Source: Hordeum vulgare subsp. vulgare | Lineage: Eukaryota; Streptophyta; Magnoliopsida; Poales; Poaceae | Assembly: GCF_904849725.1 (NCBI RefSeq) | Contig: NC_058524.1 | Coordinates: 28,985,001 to 29,049,000, forward strand | Direction: 5' to 3' | Length of the DNA stretch: 64,000 nt | Part shown: positions 1-11,948 of the stretch, one piece after another | How positions within the stretch are numbered: position 1 is the first letter of the stretch | Layout of the letters: the number at the start of each line of letters is the position of its first letter | The notes under the pieces: generated by a model | The model's database searches: none | The model's input: only the letters and a program-made list of their open reading frames with translations | Told to the model about the DNA's origin: nothing | Made by a program: the position numbers and the translations under genes

Positions 1-374
1 GGGCTGAACGGGGTAGGATCCAGGAGAACCGAAGCGTCACAGCCCTAATAAGGTGATCACCGACGACAGACTCGACAAAATCAATCATCTATATATCAAA
101 GTACGTATAACATACATGTTTGCATTGCAATTTATTTCTTGCAATGTACCTCGACGAAACAGTCGTGGAAGAGCATTCGGATCATGGCGGCGCCATTGCC
201 GGGGTTCTGGGAGATGGCCTCCATCATGACGCCCTTGACGACGGCCTCCGCCTGGGGGCACCTGTCGTGGTAGAACCCGATCTGCAGAGGGCTGGCCCGG
301 CACCCCACAGCGAGCAGCAGCAGCAAGGCACACGCCACCAGAACCTGCAGCTTCTTAACAGCAGCAGCCGCCAT
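1..374 (-). CDS. Class III peroxidase, copy 1 (5' part; cut by window edge)
   Basis: Secreted haem peroxidase of the plant class III family, which oxidises phenolic substrates with H2O2 in the wall or apoplast. Exon 1 is 150-374 (75 codons). It starts at an ATG that opens a signal peptide with a leucine run, followed by the family N-terminus (QIGFYHDRCPQAE) and the distal haem site RMLFHDCFVE. The intron is 45-149 with GT/AG ends, and exon 2 begins at 44 with GCDASVLL-type coding before the window ends. Sequence matches the complete copies at 13271-14365 and 42163-43257; residue 27 is Ala, as in the 43-kb copy. Whether exon 2 is complete cannot be seen here. Confidence 0.93.
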
Positions 375-489
375 TGTTTCAAGATAGCTCGAGTTCTTGA
401 CTAAGATTGAAAGATGGGAAGTGGGAGGTGATGGATCGATCGGTTGGGGAATGCCTGTTAGCTGCTGTATATAGTTTCAGCATGATGCT

Positions 490-499
490 GCTTATATAG
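490..499 (-). promoter_or_regulatory. TATA box of peroxidase copy 1
   Basis: Minus-strand CTATATAAGC lies about 115 bp upstream of the ATG at 374. It is conserved at the same distance in the copies at 14483 and 43373. A second TA-rich motif (CTATATAC) lies about 20 bp nearer the gene. Confidence 0.6.
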
Positions 500-747
500 G
501 TGAAGATTCGAACTTTAGAAACGTATGTTGTCAACTAGAACTGGCCTTGCATGTGCTTCGTTGGAACGTTACTACGTACACCGGCCGGTAGTTGCCATCA
601 GCACTCGTCGACGTCCAGTTCGCAGTGGCACCGGGAATTAATCAGAGGCCGGTGGTAATGAATGGTTTGATACATAAATAGCAAGCACTCCACGCATTAG
701 TTCCCGAACCTTGATTTTTTACAAGATGAGCTCACTAGCCCTGATGG

Positions 748-3205
748 TTACATGCGGTTGACTTGACACTTAGGTATGAATTGGCCATGTATAAGCTGGA
801 GTGGACCTAGCTACTTTGTAGTAGTATAGTTGCTAGATCAAGCAACTGATTAATGTGCTCACCAGTGGCAGATGGAGACGTATTTTTTTCTGGCTGTTGA
901 GAGGTCAGGTTAGGTAATATAAGAACATTTCCTTTGTGACCTTTGTCGGTGTGTGCGCTTCGGTGTCTCAAATCCTTTAGCGTTTCTACCTGAGTAAAAG
1001 GCATCGGCGGTCTGAGAACTTGTATGTGTTGCGTGTGCACTTAAGTCATATTACATGCAAACCGAAAAACACCGTGATAAAGCTTGTATTGCGGGTGCAT
1101 CCTGTGTTGTATGTTCTAGTTCATCTAATCGAAGAGATTACCTTTCAGGATCTTTTGAGAGGTTCATAAGAGTCTTAAAGAAATATGTTCATAACCGTGC
1201 TAGTCTAGAAGGAATAATCTTCGAAGGCTATGAAACGGAGGAGGTTATTGAGTTCGTGTTGACTTTATTTCCTGACCTTAACCTGATTGGTGTTCCTCAA
1301 TTGCTCCATGAGGGAAGACCGAGTGGAAAAAGGAATGCTAGTAAAGAAAGTAATAATAAGTATGGACGCGAATATTTCACTAAAGCACACTACACAGTTC
1401 TACAAAATTCCACCTTGATGACTCCGTATATCTAGGAACACATGAATATTGTATGCTCCAAAAACCCCGGAACATTCTAACTTCTGGATTAAACGTAAAC
1501 ACATGACGACTTTTAACGGTTGGTTGCAAATACATGCGGTTGACTTGACTTATGTACGTATGAATTGGCCATGTATAAGCTGGAGTGGAGCTAGGTTGAC
1601 TTGACTTATGTACGTATGAATTGGCCATGTATAAGCTGGAGTGGAGCTAGCTATTTTGTAGTAGTTTAGTTCCTAGATCAGGCAACTGATTTGATGTGCT
1701 CACCAGTGGCAGATGGGGACTTATATATTTCTGGCTGTTGAGAGGTCAGGTTAGGTAATATAAGAACATTTCCTTTGTGACCTTTGTCGGTGTGTGTGCA
1801 TCGGTGTCTCAAATCCATTAGCGTTCTACACGTGTAAAAGGCATCAGCGGTGTGAGAACTAGTGTTGCGCGTGCACTTAAGTCACACTTCACGCGGGTGC
1901 ATCTAGATCACACTGATTATTTTGACCGGACTGTCGCCTGGTTCGGAGGTCACGCGAGGCGCACATGTCACGTGTGTGGGTAGTTTTTTTTCACAAAAGA
2001 CACTCTTTTCTTTGCTAATCACGTGGTGACGTCCCTGCCTATTTTACCCTCGTTTCCTTTGTTTACCGATGGGTGAGGCGACGAGCGGTGTTGCGGGTCT
2101 GTCGAGCTCGTCAGCGGCAAGTGTACTGGCAAAGATGACTGAGATGTAGCCAAAATTGAGGACAGAAGAGGATGGACGCCCGACCTACGGTTAGCCCTCT
2201 GTCTCCTCCCCTCCCCCTAATAGCTAGGGTTATCCGCTTACGCTGCCAGATTAGGTAGATTAGGGCTACTAGAGAAACCAGCAGGAGCACTCTCTTTTCA
2301 TATAAAAAGCAGTAATAAGTATGGACGCACATTCTTTCACTCAAGCACACTACATAGTTCTATAAAAATTCACTTTGATGGCTCCGTATATCTAGGAACA
2401 CATGAATATTATATGGTCCAAGAACCCGGAGCAGTCTAACTCCTGGATTAAACGTAAACACATTATGACTTTTGGCAGTTGGTTGCAAATACATGCGGTT
2501 GACTTGACTTATCTATGTATGAATTGGCCATGTATAAGCTAGCAATTTTGTAGTAGTATAGTTCCTAGATCAAGCAACTGATTGATGTGCTCACGACTCG
2601 CAGATGGGGACGTATATTTTGCTAGCTGTTCAGAGGTCAGGTTAGGTAATATAAGAACATTTCCTTTATTTCCTTTGTGACCTTTGTCTGTGTGTGTTTC
2701 GGTGTCTTAAATCTTTTAGCGTTTCTACACGAGTAAAAGGCGCACTGGCACTCTAAAAAGTTGTGTTGCGTGTGCACTTAAGTCGTACTACATGCAAACC
2801 GGAAAAACCCTCATAAAACTTTTGTTGCGGGTGCATATAGGTCACATTGGCCATTTGGACCGGACTGCCGCCTGGTTCGGAGGTCACGCGAGGCGCACAT
2901 GTCACGTGTGGGGGTAGATTTTTTTGCATAAAAGACACTCTTTTCTTTGCTAATCACGTGGTGACGTCCCTGCCTATTTTACCGCCGTTTCCCTTGTTTG
3001 CCGATGGGTGAGGCGACGAGCGGTGTTGCGGGTCTGTCGAGCTCGTCAGCGGCAAGTGTACTGGCAAAGATGACTGAGATGTAGCCAAAATTGAGGACAG
3101 AAGAGGATGGACGCCCGACCTACGGTTAGCCCTCTGTCTCCTCCCCTCCCCCTAATAGCTAGGGTTATCCGCTTACGCCGCCAGATTAGGTAGATTAGGT
3201 CTACG
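748..3205. repeat. Locally amplified upstream repeat (three alpha, two beta copies)
   Basis: A segment beginning ACATGCGGTTGACTTGAC and ending near GTGCACTTAAGTC recurs at about 748-1060, 1532-1895 and 2492-2790. A second segment (GACCGGACTG to AGATTAGGTAGATTA) recurs at 1923-2275 and 2858-3205. Pieces of CACTA TNP2 coding sequence are interspersed (1140-1470 and 2310-2470). Inside the middle copy a 56-bp stretch is itself tandemly doubled (starts 1538 and 1594). The same blocks occur upstream of the 14-kb and 43-kb peroxidases with fewer copies. No coding function is apparent. Confidence 0.85.
1055..1435 (+). pseudogene. CACTA TNP2 transposase C-terminal fragment
   Basis: The translation from about 1149 contains ERFIRVLKKYV..RASLEG, then EGYETEEVIEF and FPDLNLIGVP, then AHYTVLQNST. 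It parallels the DUF4218-type part of the transposase in the larger CACTA element at 29035-29340. It is only about 95 transposase-like codons, has no catalytic region and ends in a stop, so it is a relic. A more damaged copy is at 16760-17060 and a shorter one at 2310-2470. Confidence 0.8.
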
Positions 3206-3378
3206 ATGATTGGCTCCCCCCCTAATAGCTAGGTCTACGATAGATTTGGTAGTGAATTAGTTTTTCTTGTAGGATTGTACCCAATCTTATGTTTCATCTG
3301 CCGATTGCTTGCTAGGGTTAGTGAACTGATCAAAAAATTTGCAATATAGGTTCAGATTTAGGAAAATTCAGTATAGAG

Positions 3379-3594
3379 ATGCATCATGGTGGCTTCTTCA
3401 CAGGAAAAGGAATTAATTTGGCATATTTGGATGAAAAAGTATCCGTGTTTGATAACCTTGATAGGGACACTTTCTGCAATGATATGATTGACTATATGTT
3501 GTGGCAATTGAAATATCCACCTGGTGAGTTAGATATTGTGTTCTGGTGCCCACCAGGTAAAACACTAGGAGAATTGGTCCCAATTGATTTTTAA
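3379..3594 (+). pseudogene. PB1-like domain relic (copy 1)
   Basis: The 71-codon frame begins MHHGGFF and continues YLDEKVSVFDN and WCPPGKTLGEL. This resembles the PB1-like N-terminal domain (HHGGxF..Y..G.v..fD) of plant MULE-associated and similar uncharacterised proteins. It stops after about 70 codons; the copy near 44640 reads further (VLVLFVKHVKE), so this one is truncated. Copies lie at 18055-18400 and 44480-44840. The family call rests on motif resemblance only. Confidence 0.5.
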
Positions 3595-3599
3595 GTAGA

Positions 3600-4620
3600 C
3601 TATATGAAGAGGCAAGAGATTCTATGAATTTAGAGGTGTTTGTTTTGTTTGTGAAGCATGTGGAACAAGTGAGATTGAAAAATTGGAATAGGAGAAAGAT
3701 GACATTGCTTACAGGGTTGGCCCTGCATTGCCTCCGATATCTCCGGCGATGAGGAGTAGCTTGTCTTATTAGCTCACTATAAGGATCTATGTTCAGTTAG
3801 CTAGCTACCCGGTTAATCATGTTCGGCTTACCCGTTGCATGTGTTGCTCCTGTCTTTCCTTAACAAATTCTTGTGAATTATCCTATGTATTTTTACCATG
3901 CAATCTGATCCTAGTGTATATGTTCTATATGTCATGAAATGTGGTGCTCACTTATTAACTGTTTGGTTAATTTATTGTCGTGTTCAATTAACGGTTTGGT
4001 TCAGTTATGCAATGTGATGTTCAATTCTTCTCGGTGCAAATTTGTTTTGTCTTCCATGTGTGAGATAAATTGAATTTGGTTGTACAAAATACATGAGAAA
4101 CAGATACAATTGCTATATGTACAAGTTGTCAAGCATGTTTGGTTTGGTTAACTGTCTCATCTTCTAGTATGTTATACATTGTACAATGTTGTGGATACAA
4201 TTTTATATGGTTATGCATGTTAGGAATAAATTAAATTTGACTGCAGTTAATACATGAGAAACATATACAATTGCTATATTTCCTAGTTCTTAATCATGTT
4301 TGGTTTGGATAAATGGCTTTTACATGTGGCTCGAATTAATTTGCTAAATCTGCAATGTGTTCATTTTTAATCAACACATTTTGCTCATAGCATGTCAACC
4401 CTCACTTAACTAGATCAATAACTACCTTATATGTGTTGCAAGGAAACAATTGGAAACACTCAGGTTTACAATCGAGGTTTCCACATGCATGATCCTTTTG
4501 TCTAATAGTAGCACATTATTGTGCAATTGCAAGAACCATTCAAATATTTAGGTTTTTAACAATTTGGTGTTGCACATGTAGGCCCTCCTGTTAGAGGTTT
4601 TGACCCACTGTTCGACCCTT
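3600..4620. other. AT-rich non-coding stretch between PB1-like and B3-like relics
   Basis: No frame of interest. The sequence is T-rich with repeated phrases such as ACATGAGAAACA and TTTGGTTTGG. It is collinear with 18410-19300, so it belongs to the duplicated unit. It could be intronic sequence of the relic gene on either side. Confidence 0.5.
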
Positions 4621-4621
4621 T

Positions 4622-5103
4622 TTGCATATAGGGAACGAGTTGTTCATGAATATCAGTCAAGTCAAGAAAGTCACAAAGATTGTTAAGATAAAGAAACTAG
4701 CAACAAAAAACAACAAGGTCTTCATCTACATAATGAACAAGACATCAGTGCACTACACGACGGCACTAATTACTATTATACCTTGTCTTTTTTATTCCTT
4801 TGCGCCATTTCAAATCCAAAGAAGATATTTATCCGTATCCTTGTTTTCAGGCCCTTTCAAAGCAGTTCACTGATGATTACCTGTCAAACCACCTGTATGG
4901 TCAGGAGGCAAGGAAGGTATTCATACAATACCCATGATACAATCTTGAAGTCTTCCTAAAGAGGACAAAGGATGGACGGTCAATCATCCACAGGCACTAG
5001 CCTAAAGTTGCAAAGACGTTCAACATCAATGAAGGCTCAATATTCGCCTTCCACTTCAACAATTTTCCAAATGAGATTCATGTGTATATCTACCATCTAT
5101 GAT
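4622..5103 (+). pseudogene. B3-like DNA-binding domain relic (copy 1)
   Basis: Two exon-like blocks are visible. The first (about 4640-4760) reads QVKKVTKIVKI..NNKVFIYIMNK. The second follows a plausible TTTTCAG acceptor at about 4851 and reads SKQFTDDYLSNHL, then ARKVFIQYP, LEVFLKRTKDGRSII and FNINEGSIFAFHF. That order (loop, KV-type strand, hydrophobic strand, W/FxxxF) is like a plant B3 domain. A TGA replaces the Trp codon kept in the 19.6-kb copy, and a TAG replaces a Trp codon in both copies. This is a pseudogene; the B3 assignment is by pattern only. Confidence 0.5.
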
Positions 5104-6660
5104 TCTAATTTCCAAAAGTTATAGATGTTGCATGTCAAACTTGGTGCTAGTGCAGTTGTGTAATGGGGTTTCTAGCTATATGCCTATACGATGTAAGTGA
5201 GTGCTGAAGCTACATGATGTTGTACCTCGATGTATTTCAATTACGAAATTCCGGTTCTGTAGTACACTGAAATATATTGTATGCTTAATATGAAGTGTTA
5301 ATTTGATTAATAAAAGGATTACTATAATAGGCCACTTATTCTGGTGATTGAGGTTTTATATTACAAACAATTATTGAGAAAACAATGTGGGCACTGGACT
5401 AAGACAACACACACAGTTTTTATGATGAAAACGTCTTGGATCAATGAACAATCACACATGCCTTCCTCTTGAAAACTGTTTGCATTAGGCCACCTTGCCC
5501 AAACACTTTCCATAGAAAGATTGTGTGTAATGGACAGCCTATGCCACATAGTTTCTTCTACATACCGTGCGCGATGAATTCAAGAACGCAAACGCACGAA
5601 ATTGTTAATATCATCTGCAATGGCAACGCTATTACAGACAATTGGATGGGGAAATTTGTGTGTGATGTACGTGCGAACGGAAACATTTGTTTGGGATTCA
5701 TCTGTGGGATGTACATGCACATGGAAACGTTATTTTTGGATTAACTATGTGGGATGTACAAACAAAGAAAAATAATTGGGCCTCTATAATTGTATACGAT
5801 GGCTAGCCCAATCGCACACGAGCTCATCTTGTGTAGCGTTTGTGACCCGAGGACCTATCCCTGACGGTTTCTCGATCGTGTGGGAAAGAACCCCCTATCG
5901 CCCACACTCACTAGGCGACGGTTTGAAATGCCATCACGGAAATGGGTGAAAACCGTTGTATAACATGTCGCTGCACTAGCGTATGGCATCACCTTTAGCT
6001 TGTTCCAAGCTTGGGGGAGGTTCTTCAGTATCGTATCACCATCACTCTTATCATTACCATCTATCTTAGTTCGACTCTTAGTTATATAGTGATTTAGATA
6101 ACTAAAACTTTAGATTTTCTTTTCTTAGAATTTTTTCTTTAAGATCTATCTATCCTTGTAATCGAGTAGGAGAGTTATATAATAAATATTAGTTGAGTTT
6201 TTGTGCTTTACTCACATGTATACCTCGACGCGGGCTGGTCCGGGCCTAAAAAGCCCATAGCAGACAACTGAGGCCCAGGCCCTGGCCCTACCACGAGGCC
6301 TACTTTTTAAGCCCAAGCCCGACCCATGTATTAAAAAGCCCGTTGAGCCTAGGGCCGCGGGCCGGGCCTCTTCCTTGAAATCTGAATATGCCAAGCCAAG
6401 ACCAGTCGGACCCTACTACCGGGCTCAAAACTTAGGCTCAAGATCGGCCCACGGGAAAGCCCGTCGATCCTAGGCACTGGATTTTCGGGCCGGATCTGGG
6501 CGGCGGGTCGGGCCGGGCATGAGATGGCCATGTATACTCTGATGCATCTGTCATCATAGCATTGAAATACAAGATATATAAAATCTCATATGCTAGTCCC
6601 ATGGGGAGTAATGACTTCTCATATAAAAGGTATAAGTGATAAAAGTGGTTGAGAGTAAAC
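5104..6660. other. Intergenic stretch with GGCCC-rich palindromic repeat
   Basis: No gene is recognised. 5104-5550 is collinear with 19790-20220. 5550-6000 is unique in the window. 6230-6520 is GC-rich with many GGCCCGG and GGGCCT words in both orientations, the look of a degraded DNA-transposon terminus. The rest is AT-rich. Confidence 0.4.
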
Positions 6661-7856
6661 AAACATAGCATTAGTCATTGATACAATCTATGCAATATTA
6701 TGTTAGAGGAGAGGAGATTTACATACAAATACACTATCTTGTTCATCTTTTATGATTGTGAGCCCCATTAAATATTATATAATGATCAAGTGTTGATGTT
6801 GGACATGGAAGACAATCGTAATGATTATGGTAGTTTACATTCACTGCAAATTTTATGGTCTTGGATCCCGTAACATGTGGTTCTTGCTTTAGATATTTTG
6901 CTACCACTAAGTAGATATACTACTTGCACATTTATAACCCCTTAAAGCGAGTTTATTTTCATGAGAGTCTATCATTCCTACCTATGAATTCGATAAGATC
7001 CTTCAAGTAAGTTGTCATGAGTGCATAAAGCAATAACAATGGCTATTAAATACGTATGATATTTTATGGCATGGGAAAATAAGCTTTGAATGATCTTGTG
7101 ATGACAAAGAAATAAAATTGATAGAGTGCATAATAAAGTTTGCTAACATAAGGAGCAATATAAAGTGGCGTACCTTTGCATTAAGAGTTCGCACATCCAA
7201 AAACTTAAAAGTGCATGAAATTCTTTGCATCTCTCTATGAAGGGCCAATCTTTTGTCTTCATGAATTCACTTCTGTGCAAGAGTTAATAAAGTTTATTCT
7301 TTTTCAAACCAATCAACTCTCAAGTTGGCAAGCATCATGTGTTGAGGATAGATCCCAATACATATATACACTTGAATGTATAGGTCATCTAGAAACATTA
7401 TTGTTGACATTATCCTCGAGGTAAATAAGTTGGGTGCAAAAACTATCAATCCCCCATCTTCCTATGTGTCGAGTGAAAACACTAGCTCCAAAAATATGCA
7501 ATGAGTGTCAGCAATCATAACAGACTAAATGATAGTTGAGTATGTGAGCTTGCTACAGTAAAAAGTTCTTACATAGACTCTTCTCTGGAATATGATGAAT
7601 TATGATTACGTCAATAACTAAGAACATGATTTGTTGATTGTCAATAATTATTATGCTTTATACTTGAAATATTGTGGATGGATTGTTACTTTCTTATAAG
7701 AAGCTATATGATGAAAACCTTGTTGCTATGTCAGTATTCATGATGCCCTCTTTTCCATATTCTATTTTTATAGTCACCTCTCTCTCAAATCATGTGGTCA
7801 TTATTATCGAGTTCGGCTTTCGCTTGAGGACAAGCGAGGTCTAAGCTTGGGGCAGT
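6660..7856 (+). mobile_element. Ty3-gypsy 3' internal non-coding region
   Basis: Non-coding sequence of the kind that precedes the 3' LTR in Triticeae gypsy elements of the Fatima/Sabrina group. It contains a GTTGATGTTGGACA..GAAGACAA phrase and ends in a polypurine-like AAGCTTGGGGCAG directly before an LTR start TGAAACGTCC. 7628-7856 is duplicated at 36530-36758; the part left of 7628 is single-copy here. Family assignment is from memory of typical sequence, not a search. Confidence 0.55.
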
Positions 7857-8155
7857 TGAAACGTCCATTTTGCATCATGAATTCTTATTGATACTTATGT
7901 TATTCTTGTCCATTATTCCTCATTATGATATAGTTCTTTTGTGTTTTCTCTCTAAATGTGCAAGGTAAACGACCTAGAGGGAAACTGCCGGAAACTGGAA
8001 TTCTGAACTTGAAAATCAAGAAAAAAGGTGAAAAATCAGTGTACTCTAAATGACCTGAAATTTCATGGAGAATTTTTGTGCACTATACTAGAATTATTGG
8101 GCCAAAAATATACCCGAGGGGGCCATCTGCTGGCCACAAGCCAACAGGGCGCAGC
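7857..8155 (+). repeat. Gypsy LTR start (TGAAACGTCC type), truncated
   Basis: LTR-like sequence begins TGAAACGTCCATTTTGC right after a polypurine tract. It runs about 300 bp until a second LTR start interrupts it at 8156. Copy at 36759-37057. Confidence 0.55.
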
Positions 8156-9975
8156 TGATATGTCTCCAACGTATATACATATTTTTTTAATTGTTCCATG
8201 ATGTTATATTATCGCTCCTGGATATTTTATAATCATTTTATAGAAATTTTGTATCTTTTTTTGGGACTAACCTATTGACATAGTACCTAGTGTCAGTTGT
8301 TATTTTTTACTTATTTTTTCCTTCGTAGTAAATCAATATCAGATGAAGTTCAAATGCCACACAAAAATTTGGAGATTTTTTTTTACCAGAAGAAAACTTG
8401 TGGACCAAGGATGCTCACCAAGGGAGGCCCAGGCAGCCCACTAGTCACAAGGGCGCGCCCTGGGCCCCGGGCGTGCCCTCGTGGGTAGTGGGGGCCTCGG
8501 GCACCTCCTCCAATGCCTCTGAGCTCTATGTATACCCGAATATTCCAGAAACCCTAGAAGAAAACACAAAAAATCATTTCAACCGTTGCAAGTTACAGAA
8601 GCCACGAGATCCAATCTAGAGCCTGTTTCAAAGAGGAACACAGTCACGAAGGATTCATCATCCTCACTGGTGCTCCTCCGACGATGCGTGAGTAGTTCAT
8701 ATCAGACCTACGGTCCGTAGGAAGTAGCTAGATGGATTTCGATCTTGTTTTGCTTCTCAATACAATGGTCTCTTGGAGATCTATTTGCTGTAACTCTATA
8801 TTTTGCAGTGTGTTTGTTGGGATCCTATGAACTGTGATTTAGTGATTAGCTCTATGAAATTATATCCATTCTTAATTATTAGAGCCTCGTATTTCTTCTG
8901 CAATATTTGGGTTTCGTTTGGCCAAATTGATCTTTTTATCTTGCAATGGAAAGAGGTGCTTTGTGAGGGGTTCGATCATGCAGTGCTCAATCTCAGTGAC
9001 ATAAAAAGACATGATACGTATGTATCATTGCTATTAAGTATAAAATGATGGGGGTCTATTGCTACATGAATAGATCTTGTCCACATCATGTCATCGTTCT
9101 TAAAGCATTACTCCGTTTCTCCTTGAACTTAATACACTCAATGCATGCTGGATAGCGGTCGATGTGTGGAATAATAGTAGTAGATGAAGGCAGAAGTCAG
9201 CCTAATTGTCTTGGACGTGATGCCTATATACATGATCATTATTTTAGATATCTTCATATTTATTCGCTCTTCTATAAATTGCCCAACTACCCACCGTTTG
9301 CTATTTTCTCGAGAGAAGCCAGTAGTGAAACCTACAGTCCTCGGGTCTATTTTACATTATCTATTTGCAATCTCTATTTTATCAAAAACTCAAAAATACC
9401 TTGCTGCGTTTTATTCACCATTACTTTATTTGCATCTATCAATCTATCCATTTACCGTTTTATTTTACCCACAAGGGATTGACAACCCCTACACGTGTTG
9501 GGTTGCGAGGATTTGTTATTTGTGTGGAGGGAAATACTTGTTGTCGTTGTGCTATATCATCCTTTAAGCTTGGAGAGAAACCAACGCAATCCGCGAGGAG
9601 TCAAGATGTCTGGCACCGTTATCAGGGAAGATCAAGTGAAGATCTATCAGGTTCCTACAGATAAACTCTCATCTCCTTGCAATTACATTATTGACCATTT
9701 GCCTATTGTTTTCCTCTTCCCCAATTCAAAAAAAATGCCTTTTATTTGCCTTCTTTCTGTTTGCCGTTTTCTTGCCGGATATCTTGTTTGCTTGTGTTCT
9801 TGCTTGAGTAGGCGTGATGCCTCAAGGGAGGTATTATGTTGTTCTGTATACCAATACTTTGTTAGAGATTGAGAAAAGTATCAAGGAGTACATGACTATG
9901 CAATTTGAGAAAAATATTTTCTTATCGAAGAATTTAAGGAACATTCTATTTTGGTTGATGCTGTAACAAAACAAC
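8156..9975 (+). mobile_element. Gypsy LTR (TGATATGTCTCC type) plus leader
   Basis: The sequence begins TGATATGTCTCCAACGTAT, a typical start of Fatima/Sabrina-like LTRs, and runs to about 9610. There GGCACCGTTATCAGGGA resembles the usual primer-binding region of these elements (GGCGCCGTTGCCGGGGA). The stretch 9611-9975 is internal leader or gag-proximal sequence. Short frames in it (for example 9184-9567) are conserved in the copy at 37058-38875 because the whole block is duplicated, not because of evident coding function. Confidence 0.6.
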
Positions 9976-10302
9976 TTGATCATGTCTCCCAAATGGATCT
10001 AGAGTCCGGATCTAGCTCCTCCTCCGTGTACCTCAGCACCTCCCACCAATCCTTGACGCACATGCTCCATGAGTATGCGTCGTCGTAGAATCTCATCGCC
10101 CGCTCCATCCAACGCCTCTCCCTTGTCGCCCGCAGTGTCATCGGTGACACGGAGCTGATTGGGGAAAGCATCTTCAGGAAGGACTAGTACACAAATGGGA
10201 GATGCATTCGTGGGACCATCGATTCGGGAGGGGTGGTGAGTAGGTCGAACTAGTCGCGTGTGGCATGGCGCTGACGGGCATTTTTGAATATACTAGCCCG
10301 TA
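9976..10302. other. Unassigned segment shared by two units
   Basis: Contains short frames on both strands (a minus frame at 9980-10171; a plus serine-rich frame starting at a MDLESG codon run that stops soon). It is duplicated nearly identically at 38880-39190. I do not recognise a family; the part rich in CTCC and GCCCGC may come from a captured or transposon gene. Confidence 0.3.
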
Positions 10303-10660
10303 CATTTTTGTTACGAGTTGCAAACATGGTTTTCTTACTTGGATTTTATTTTTGATTTCATGGCGTTAAGCCATTGATTGGAACTAGGGCCCACCATTCC
10401 TTCCTTGTAATATGTAGGTTCATCATCCTCTTGTATAAATATCTCGTTCTCAAACTAGTGAAGCATGTATGACAAACTATAGTTGTCCTGCGTGGCTTAG
10501 CTGCAGTCTTGCCTGAAGTCTTCGCACCAAATGCTGGAACTTCCGGTAGTTGCATAATTAGTTCCAAGGCCTCAGCCCCTTGAGTTGTGGACGAAGATTG
10601 AGTAATCTCATTTGGTTGCACCGTCTTTTCACTCACCACTTTCGCAAGAAACTCTTTCAT
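10303..10660 (-). pseudogene. Ty1-copia pol fragment (linker to RT), copy 1
   Basis: The minus frame starts MKEFLAKVVSEKTVQ and carries a linker rich in Ser, Thr and Pro with KPRR. In another frame it shows EPTYYKEGMVGPSSNQWL, matching the start of the copia reverse transcriptase (compare NYEEAMVGPDSNKWL in the element at 56459-57235). A frameshift separates the two parts. Copies are at 39200-39559 and 62757-63113. Inactive remnant. Confidence 0.65.
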
Positions 10661-10802
10661 GAGAAATGTTTTGTTATTCGAGATTCAGTGAGGATGGGGG
10701 CGGGGGAGGCGGCGACGACGAATATGGTTGTGGGCGCGAGGAAGTCTACGTTGGCATGGCAGGTACGGCTATGGGATGAATAAATGTGAGTGACGGTGTC
10801 GG

Positions 10803-11940
10803 CAGGCGCGGCCCTGAGGGGGGGGGGGAGGGGCGGCCGCCCCGGGCCCGCCGGGACCTGAGGGGCTCCCAACTCAGGTATGTGTGAGCACCCAACCCCC
10901 AATCAGCCAAAGATGCCATTAGAGCAGTTAGAGACTAGAGAGTAGCTGCGGTATGGCTTCAGGAAGAAGAAAGCTGAAACGGTATTTCCTTTAGCTACTT
11001 GGGCTTTGGGCCTTTGTTTCCTTTTGCTGAATCGTGGCATTAAGTGGTGGTGGGCTTTTCCTGAAAGAAGTAATGGTGGGTTATGCGTAAGAAAAAGTGG
11101 TGGGTTATGTGTAAGAAAAAGTGATGGCCGGCCACACCAAACTAGAGGAGGAAACGAGCACATCGGTACACAACTTATAAATTAAAAGAAGAAGATTGGT
11201 GACCAATTGACATGCTTGCGTGTTGTCTGACATTACAACCCTGACAAACTAATATTACTTTCTTTTTTATTGTAGAATAAATCTATTTTTTATTTTGCAA
11301 GCGTAGCAAACTAATTCTGTATCTCGATAAGAAAAATAAACATATCAAATTTAGTATATGTGCGGTGTCCATAAACAAAAGTATTGTAGCGGAGACCAAG
11401 AGCGGCACGCACGATGACGACAGACTGACGCCATGGATGTGCACTATGGTCATTCCGTATTATGAATTGAGAGTTAACTGTTCTACTTTGGTGTTAATAT
11501 TCATATGTGTGATTCTAATTGTTATTTTGCTTCTATAAGTTTCGTATATATGAAAAAGTTTTTTCACCTATTCAGTTTCTTCATACATAAAATTTAGTGT
11601 GTGCTCCGTCACCATGTTTCTGTGTAATTTGCGTGCAAATGGATAAATGTAATTTAGATGATCTTCTGTATTCTAATGCCTCGGTGTGGCGACAAACTCT
11701 TGATATCATGTGTGTCCCGGTCAGAAATGACCCATCACCGCTCTTGACGAGTCCTACCAAGATGCAGCTACATCATGCACATTAGCCCCCGCATCGACGT
11801 GATCTCATAGAAGATATGTGTCTGATTCTCTTTTCATAGATATCATCAGTAAAGACCTTGTGTGCAAGATTGCTGGATTCTTTTTGGGGAGCTTCTTTTC
11901 TATCTCGCCCTGGGTCCCCGAAATCACAGGACCGGCCCTG
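10803..11940. mobile_element. Non-autonomous hAT element, copy 1 (TSD about 8 bp)
   Basis: Imperfect terminal inverted repeats: the left end begins CAGGCGCGGCCCTGAGG and the right end, inverted, begins CAGGGCCGGTCCTGTG. The flanking 8-bp sequences are GGTGTCGG (10795-10802) and GCTGTCGG (11941-11948), 7 of 8 matching, as expected for hAT. No transposase is encoded. A 24-bp internal repeat (GTGGTGGGTTATG...) is present twice near 11070. It interrupts a frame that reads on both sides (…SDGVG / GADDGWEIHGG…). Copies at 39702-40832 and 63256-64000 sit at the same site, so they were copied with the block and did not transpose separately. Confidence 0.8.
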
Positions 11941-11948
11941 GCTGTCGG

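Noticed and set aside
9162..9872. Overlapping 100-127 codon plus frames conserved at 38062-38706
   Set aside because: They lie in a gypsy LTR and are conserved only because the whole block was duplicated, including third-position and non-coding bases.
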